From Bacteroidales bacterium (GTDB lineage Bacteria > Bacteroidota > Bacteroidia > Bacteroidales > JAADGE01): DNA of 12,835 nt. Numbering within the stretch: the first letter of the stretch is position 1; every line of letters begins with the position of its first letter. The translations under genes were made by a program, and so were the position numbers. The stretch spans positions 1-12,835 of the forward strand of contig JAOZQB010000010.1 in assembly GCA_029932445.1 (NCBI GenBank), read 5' to 3'. Below are positions 8,757 through 12,835 of this stretch, piece after piece. A model generated the notes under the pieces. That model had not been told where the DNA came from and did no database searches. It saw nothing but the letters and a program-made list of their open reading frames with translations.

Positions 8757-10132
8757 TATTTTATCTTCTCAAATTCCGTCGTAAAATGTCGCATTATCGG
8801 TGCTTCATAGGTAATTTTTAAACCGTGTTTTGCTTCGTGTCGTGTGTCAAATATTTTTTTGCAAACAGCAGCAACATAATCCATGTGGCTGTTTGTGTAT
8901 GTTCGGCGCGGAATTGCCAAACGCACGAGTTCCAGTTCGGGATAGCGGTTTTTTCTTGTTACCGGATCTCTGTCAGCTAAAACAGTCCCGATTTCAACCC
9001 CTCTGATACCGCCGACAATATACAATTCTACGGCAACAGTTTGTGCAATATATTCTTCTTGTTTAATTTGAGGTAAAAATAATTTTGCATCAATAAAAAC
9101 CGCATGCCCGCCGATTGGATGTTGCACCGGAATGCCGGCTTCTATTAATTTATTACCCAAATATTCTACTTGTTTAATTCGTGCTTCCAAAACCTCGAAT
9201 TCCGTATTTTCATAAAGCCCTTGCGCCAAAGCATTCATATCTCTTCCGGACATACCGCCGTAGGTGATAAATCCTTCAAACATAATATTAAAAGTCGATG
9301 CTTTTTGAAACAAATTTTTATCTTTCATTCCTATGAAACCGCCCATATTTACCAGTGCATCTTTTTTACTGCTCATGGTCATACCGTCGGCATATTGATA
9401 CATTTCTTTTACAATTTCTTTTATGGTTTTATCTTTATATTCTTCTTCGCGAATTTTGATAAAATAAGCATTTTCCGCAAAACGTGCCGAATCGTAAAAC
9501 ACGGGAATTCCGTATTTATCAGCCAGTTGCTTTACGTCTTTCATATTTTGCAAAGAAACCGGTTGTCCGCCTGAAGAATTATTCGTAATTGTAACAATAA
9601 TTAAAGGAATTTTTTCTTTCGGATACGATTTCAAAACATTTTCCAATTTATTCAAATCCAAATTTCCTTTAAACGGATGCACCAAAGTTGTATCAAACGC
9701 TTCATCAATAGTACAATCAATCGCTTTGGCTTTACGAAATTCGATGTGTCCTTTTGTCGTATCAAAATGTGAATTTCCGGGAACAATATCTCCCTCTTTA
9801 ATCATTGCGGAAAACAACACATTTTCAGCTGCTCTGCCTTGATGAGTCGGTAAAAAATAATCAAAATCGAAAATATCTTTAATCGCATCTTTCATTTTAT
9901 AATAAGAAGATGCTCCGGCATAACTTTCATCGCCTAACATCATGGCAGACCATTGCTTATCAGACATTGCGCCTGTTCCGGAATCGGTCAGTAAATCAAT
10001 GTAAACTTGCGAACTTTTAAGTTTGAATAAATTGTATTTTGCATCTTTAATCCATTTTTCGCGTTCTTGTTGCGTACTTCGGTAGATTTGTTCTACCATT
10101 TTTATTTTATAAGGTTCTGCATATGGTAACAT
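8756..10132 (-). CDS. tnaA: Tryptophanase (tryptophan indole-lyase)
   Basis: The PLP enzyme splits L-tryptophan into indole, pyruvate and ammonia in the cytoplasm. From the ATG at 10132 it has 458 residues, close to E. coli TnaA and tyrosine phenol-lyase. Visible motifs are LLTDSGTGAMS, PTHQGRAAEN, SSGGQPVSL, YDSARFAENAYF (Asp and Arg near the cofactor), the PLP lysine in MSSKKDALV (K257), GGHAVFIDA, and the C-terminal RHFT. Two positions separate tryptophanase from tyrosine phenol-lyase: the phenol-lyase has Thr (TTT) and Arg (ERG), whereas here D124 (FDTT) and I381 (VEIG) are tryptophanase-like. A longer frame begins at ATG 10162, but its ten extra residues do not belong to the family, whose members start at the LPYAEPYKIK region; hence the shorter start. 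The gene precedes the MATE gene on the same strand and is divergent from the DUF1858/DUF2249 gene. No Trp-containing leader peptide like TnaC is visible. Confidence 0.95.
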   Translation of the reverse strand: MLPYAEPYKIKMVEQIYRSTQQEREKWIKDAKYNLFKLKSSQVYIDLLTDSGTGAMSDKQWSAMMLGDESYAGASSYYKMKDAIKDIFDFDYFLPTHQGRAAENVLFSAMIKEGDIVPGNSHFDTTKGHIEFRKAKAIDCTIDEAFDTTLVHPFKGNLDLNKLENVLKSYPKEKIPLIIVTITNNSSGGQPVSLQNMKDVKQLADKYGIPVFYDSARFAENAYFIKIREEEYKDKTIKEIVKEMYQYADGMTMSSKKDALVNMGGFIGMKDKNLFQKASTFNIMFEGFITYGGMSGRDMNALAQGLYENTEFEVLEARIKQVEYLGNKLIEAGIPVQHPIGGHAVFIDAKLFLPQIKQEEYIAQTVAVELYIVGGIRGVEIGTVLADRDPVTRKNRYPELELVRLAIPRRTYTNSHMDYVAAVCKKIFDTRHEAKHGLKITYEAPIMRHFTTEFEKIK

Positions 10133-10292
10133 AAAGTATATTTTGTAATGAATAATTGACAATTAATTAAATTTGATTTTTTTCAGAAAGTAAGGTTTGA
10201 GAAAGTTTAATTTAGATAAAACTGTCTCTTTGTTTGATACAGATAAAAAGCATCTTTTTGGTGGTATGTAATCGAAAAATTTCCATTCATTG

Positions 10293-10300
10293 CAAAAATA
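10293..10300 (-). promoter_or_regulatory. Candidate -7 element for tnaA
   Basis: Minus-strand TATTTTTG fits the Bacteroidota vegetative -7 consensus TAnnTTTG and would give a leader of about 155 bases before the tnaA ATG at 10132. No TTG or TTTG is visible at the usual -33 distance, so this is weak. The rest of the 282-base divergent gap (10133-10414) shows AT-rich sequence and the plus-strand promoter listed separately. Confidence 0.3.
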
Positions 10301-10354
10301 TAAAAATATTTATGTTAAAAAAAGTTGATTGAGAAAAATACCTAAAACCGGGTA

Positions 10355-10384
10355 TTGCAGATTTAGTATAAAAACGTATATTTG
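10355..10384 (+). promoter_or_regulatory. Bacteroidota-type promoter for the DUF1858/DUF2249 gene
   Basis: TTG (10355-10357) and TATATTTG (10377-10384) are 19 bases apart, a good match to the -33 TTTG / -7 TAnnTTTG pattern of Bacteroidota primary sigma promoters. The start codon at 10415 lies 30 bases beyond the -7 box, giving a leader of about 25 bases. Its position supports 10415, and not only the downstream ATG 10684, as the real beginning of the gene. Confidence 0.65.
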
Positions 10385-10414
10385 CATCCTTAAATTTATT
10401 TAATCTAAATAAGA

Positions 10415-10683
10415 ATGCATATAAATAAAGATACAAAAATTTCTGAAATCATTAAAAAAACAGTAAGTCCATTGAAGTTATTGCTTCTGTTAACCGAAAT
10501 TTTAAAAAACCGGAAAATCCGTTTTTACGAAAATTATTTGCCTCGCGAGTAAGTATAAAAGACGCGGCAAAAATCGGCGGTTCTTCAGTAAATGACATTC
10601 TGAAAAAATTAGAAGAAATAGGATTTAAAGTTGAAATTTCTGAAAATAAAAATGATTTAACAGAACAAAATAATACTAAATTA
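10415..10683 (+). pseudogene. Frameshifted DUF1858 domain: 5' part of the DUF2249 gene
   Basis: From ATG 10415 the frame reads MHINKDTKISEIIKK, a typical DUF1858 N-terminus, then leaves the family and stops at about 10550. The rest of the domain is in the -1 frame from about 10459: IEVIASVNRNFKKPENPF, SRVSIKDAAKIGG, SVNDILKKLEEIGFKVE. It continues without a stop into the DUF2249 frame at 10684. The switch lies at the A7 run 10454-10460; one more A, or a -1 slip on AAA, gives ...IIKKNSKSIEV and restores a single protein of about 268 residues. DUF1858 is a small helical domain often fused to iron-sulfur, Ric/ScdA or DUF2249 proteins. The break could be a true mutation, an assembly error in the homopolymer, or productive slippage; a TAA at 10453-10455 closes the second frame upstream, so that frame cannot begin earlier by itself. 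Confidence 0.75.
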
Positions 10684-11217
10684 ATGAAAAAAGATAAGAT
10701 TGTAAAATTAGACGTACGTCCGATTCTGGAAACCGGCACCGATCCGTATCATGCCATTACGGATACCCTTAAAACAATGAATAGCGATGAAACTCTACTC
10801 ATCGTGAACACCTTTGAACCGGTACCTTTGTTAAACAAATTAAAAAGTCAGGGTTACGAATATGAAGTTGAACGATCCGATGACAACATGGTTTATACCT
10901 ATCTTACTAAATCAGAAGATATTAAAGAGTCGGCAAAAGAAGAAAAATCAGCTGATGTTAATAATATGACTTTCGAACAAGCCGAAGAAAAATACAAAGG
11001 CAAAATGCACGAAATTGATGTAAGGGATTTGGAAATGCCCATGCCCATGGTTAGCATTTTGCAAGAAGTTGAAAAAATTGCCGATGATGAAGTGCTTTAT
11101 GTTCATCATAAACGCCTGCCGCAATATTTATTACCTGAATTAGAAACAAGAGATTGGCATTATGTGAACAAAGAAGTTGATGAAGACAATATGAAATTTA
11201 TAATTTATAAAAAATAA
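10684..11217 (+). CDS. Tandem DUF2249 (TusA-like fold) protein
   Basis: This is the intact downstream part, 177 residues from ATG 10684, of what was probably a DUF1858-DUF2249-DUF2249 protein. The first DUF2249 domain covers about residues 6-74 (VKLDVRPILETGTDPYHAI, FEPVPLLNKL, GYEYEV). A charged Lys/Glu linker with a coiled-coil look follows (75-107). The second domain covers about 108-177 (HEIDVRDLEMPMPMVSILQEV, LPQYLLPEL, WHYV). DUF2249 has the fold of the sulfur carrier TusA, but this protein contains no cysteine; the CPxP active-site motif is replaced by MPMP at 118-121, so a sulfur-carrier reaction is unlikely. DUF2249 genes often lie near nitric-oxide, denitrification or hemerythrin-type genes, fitting the heme-protein-like gene downstream; the exact function is unknown. 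The ATG is the first one after the frameshift and may be only an internal Met. Confidence 0.85.
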   Translation: MKKDKIVKLDVRPILETGTDPYHAITDTLKTMNSDETLLIVNTFEPVPLLNKLKSQGYEYEVERSDDNMVYTYLTKSEDIKESAKEEKSADVNNMTFEQAEEKYKGKMHEIDVRDLEMPMPMVSILQEVEKIADDEVLYVHHKRLPQYLLPELETRDWHYVNKEVDEDNMKFIIYKK

Positions 11218-11238
11218 TAAACATAAAAATTAAGAGGA

Positions 11239-11390
11239 TGTCTGAAAAGTAATATTTCGTTACACTGAACTTGTTTCAGTATCTGTTGAGAAGGTGATTA
11301 TTACAATTACAATATTAAGATTCTGAACCACAAAGTGCCTCAGCGATGCTAAATAAATTCAGAATGACTTGTTAAGTAACTATTCGGACA
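11239..11390. repeat. Intergenic palindromic element with degenerate terminal inverted repeats
   Basis: TGTCTGAAAAGTAA (11239-11252) and the complement of the segment ending at 11390 (TGTCCGAATAGTTA) agree at 11 of 14 bases and bound a 152-bp unit. Inside are two further inverted repeats: ACTGAA/TTCAGT (11264-11269 and 11275-11280) and the perfect 8-bp ATTCTGAA/TTCAGAAT (11320-11327 and 11358-11365). CTGAA...TTCAG hairpins of this sort recur between genes in Bacteroidota. No target duplication is seen, so mobility is unproven. It fills most of the gap between the DUF2249 gene and the 12-TM protein gene. Confidence 0.5.
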
Positions 11391-11419
11391 ACTTCATTAT
11401 AATCAAAAAAACAAAAACT

Positions 11420-12724
11420 ATGCAAGCAGGATTAAGCACAAAAAACGCCCCTTCACCGAGTGTCGTTTTACCTCACTACGCAGCCGGCGCAATTTTTTTT
11501 ATAATTGCATCGGTGTTGCTCATTTTTGCCTCACACGATTTGGCAAATACATACATCGGACCTAAAATTTTGGGTCTTACGCACATAATGGTTCTCGGCT
11601 GGGTAACGATTATAATATTCGGTGCTTTATACCAACTTATTCCGGTTGTTATGGAAGTTAAATTATTCAGTGAACCTTTAGCACATATCAGTTTTTATTC
11701 AATTGTTGTCGGTACTGTATTATTGAGTTATTCCTTTTGGAATAATTATATCGGCAAAACAATTTATATGGAAATCGGAGGCGGTTTAATTTTTCTTTCC
11801 GTCATTTTATTTGCTGTTAATGTATTGTTCAGTGCCCTGAAAACAACAAATAAAACCATTGAAAATACATTTATTGTTACTGCCGCAGGTTGGCTTTTTT
11901 TAACGGTTTCAATCGGAATATTAATTACTGTGAACCTTGTTTTTCATTTTATTCCGAAAACAAGTCTTGAATTATTACGAATTCATGTTCATTTCGGCAT
12001 TGCAGGTTGGTTTATGATGCTAATAATCGGTGTAGCAAGCACTTTATTACCGATGTTTTTCATTTCGCATAAATTGAATAAACAATATCTTAAACTTTCG
12101 TATTTTTTAACAAACAGCGGATTAATAATTTTGGCTGTTTTAATGTATTTTGATGTAAATATGTGGCTGAAAGGTTCTGCCGGTCTTATTTTACTTGCCG
12201 GAATTATTTTCTTCATAAAATACAATTACGATGCTTACAAAAAACGATTGAGGAAAAAACTGGATATCGGAATGAAACTTTCGGTATTTGCGTTTATTCC
12301 TCTGTTTTTAACATTACTTTTCGGAATTTTAGCCGTTTTAAATCTCGATTTTTTATCAAAAATTCAAACAAGCATTAACACGGCATACGGTGTCAGTTTG
12401 ATATTCGGATTTTTTACGGCATTAATTCTGGGACAAATGTATAAAACCCTGCCGTTTATCGTATGGCTTAAAATGTATCAGGATAAAGTCGGGAAATATA
12501 AAATTCCGATGCCGGCACATATTTATTCCGAAAAAGTTGCCGATTGGCATTACTACAGTTTTCTTGTCGCAATTTTCACATTATTAATCGGTATTTTTGC
12601 AAAAGAGAGTATTATTATTCAAATCAGTGCAGCGGCATTTATTGTAACGTCCGTTCTTTATGCTTATAATACGTATAAAATACTGTTTCATAAAGACCAA
12701 TCCGAACTGCTTGAAACAAAATAA
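11420..12724 (+). CDS. 12-TM membrane protein related to NnrS / heme-copper oxidase subunit I-like proteins
   Basis: The 434-residue protein shows about twelve hydrophobic helices (roughly 19-38, 50-76, 88-105, 117-140, 148-172, 190-213, 226-244, 248-266, 286-307, 320-346, 376-394, 398-417) and short loops. Histidines sit in conserved-looking helix motifs, H55 in LTHIMVLGW and H189/H191 in RIHVHFGIAGWF, followed by LIP and LLP turns; this resembles the heme-ligand helices of NnrS and cytochrome oxidase subunit I-like proteins in the cytoplasmic membrane. I do not see the copper-site histidine pattern of a true oxidase or nitric oxide reductase, so I name only the relation. The family and the DUF2249 neighbour suggest nitrosative stress or anaerobic respiration (inference). 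The frame extends back to a TTG at 11369, but ATG 11420 is preferred: the extra 17 residues are polar, and half of them lie in the repeat element ending at 11390. Confidence 0.8.
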   Translation: MQAGLSTKNAPSPSVVLPHYAAGAIFFIIASVLLIFASHDLANTYIGPKILGLTHIMVLGWVTIIIFGALYQLIPVVMEVKLFSEPLAHISFYSIVVGTVLLSYSFWNNYIGKTIYMEIGGGLIFLSVILFAVNVLFSALKTTNKTIENTFIVTAAGWLFLTVSIGILITVNLVFHFIPKTSLELLRIHVHFGIAGWFMMLIIGVASTLLPMFFISHKLNKQYLKLSYFLTNSGLIILAVLMYFDVNMWLKGSAGLILLAGIIFFIKYNYDAYKKRLRKKLDIGMKLSVFAFIPLFLTLLFGILAVLNLDFLSKIQTSINTAYGVSLIFGFFTALILGQMYKTLPFIVWLKMYQDKVGKYKIPMPAHIYSEKVADWHYYSFLVAIFTLLIGIFAKESIIIQISAAAFIVTSVLYAYNTYKILFHKDQSELLETK

Positions 12725-12800
12725 ACAATTAAACAGATAAACATTAAACATTAAACATTAAACATTAAACAGTTAAACAGTTAAACATTAAACATTAAAC
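12722..12800 (+). repeat. AAAC-phased short tandem repeat between genes
   Basis: Directly after the stop codon, TAAAC recurs 11 times at intervals of 8, 8, 7, 7, 7, 7, 8, 8, 7 and 7 bases. The 7-base unit is ATTAAAC and the 8-base unit AGTTAAAC (with AATTAAAC and AGATAAAC variants). It ends 12 bases before the next start codon, so copy-number change would alter the spacing between these genes. Confidence 0.85.
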
Positions 12801-12812
12801 AAAATAAATATC

Positions 12813-12835
12813 ATGTTAGAAAATTTATCAATTAC
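12813..12835 (+). CDS. Start of a further gene, cut by the window edge
   Basis: An ATG 88 bases after the previous stop opens a frame reading MLENLSIT before the sequence ends. It lies on the same strand and could be part of the same operon. Seven complete codons plus two bases are too few to assign a family. Confidence 0.4.

Noticed and set aside
8636..8821. Plus-strand 61-codon frame across the intergenic element
   Set aside because: It is a translation of the CGCAAAG palindrome and the opposite strand of the tnaA end, not a gene.
8756..10132. Tyrosine phenol-lyase as the identity of the tnaA-like gene
   Set aside because: The two residues that mark the phenol-lyase (Thr in TTT, Arg in ERG) are Asp and Ile here, as in tryptophanase.
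10163..10300. Possible TnaC-like leader peptide upstream of tnaA (short minus-strand frames from ATG 10290 or 10286, 24-27 codons)
   Set aside because: Neither frame contains tryptophan or the Pro ending that TnaC-type regulation needs, and both ATGs lie almost at the predicted transcription start.
11369..11419. TTG start extending the 12-TM protein by 17 residues
   Set aside because: The extension is partly encoded by the repeat element, is polar, and an ATG in a sensible position follows at 11420.

Overview
The window is AT-rich DNA from a member of the Bacteroidota. Four things point there: a secreted protein with SprB-type repeats, PKD domains and the 'gliding motility-associated' C-terminal sorting domain of the type IX secretion system (T9SS); a TAnnTTTG-type promoter; intergenic repeats with CGCAAAG-type and CTGAA/TTCAG palindromes; and the mix of gene families. 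The lineage below phylum cannot be fixed from the sequence alone.

Layout. On the minus strand, from the left edge: the N-terminal 733 codons of a secreted M14 zinc carboxypeptidase that runs off the window (1-2201); a possible 28-residue hydrophobic peptide (2336-2422); a 1521-residue T9SS adhesin-like protein with 13 SprB-like repeats, four PKD domains and a sorting domain (2459-7024); a MATE-family multidrug/metabolite exporter with a TTG start (7185-8534); and tryptophanase TnaA (8756-10132). On the plus strand, divergent from tnaA: a DUF1858 + tandem DUF2249 (TusA-like) gene whose reading frame is broken in an A7 run near its 5' end (10415-11217); a 12-TM membrane protein with histidine motifs like those of NnrS/heme-copper oxidase subunit I-like proteins (11420-12724); and the first codons of a further gene (12813 onward).

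How the parts fit. The carboxypeptidase and the adhesin are both exported, and each has the same two-block upstream element (minus strand GATATGCAAC, then GTCTTAAAT, 16 or 18 bases apart, ending 24-31 bases before the ATG). It looks like an ECF sigma factor promoter and suggests a shared envelope/secretion regulon. The tnaA and MATE genes look like a former tight operon: a 209-bp MITE-like element with 22/25 matching terminal inverted repeats and a perfect TATTTT target duplication sits between them, and removing it leaves 6 bases between the tnaA stop and the MATE start. The plus-strand genes resemble a nitrosative-stress/anaerobic-respiration module (DUF1858, DUF2249, heme-protein-like membrane protein); that role is inferred from the families.

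The most notable observations are the reconstructable MITE insertion, the shared ECF-like promoter of the two secreted proteins, and the A7 frameshift that separates the DUF1858 start from the rest of its gene. I found no CRISPR array, tRNA, rRNA or intact transposase.
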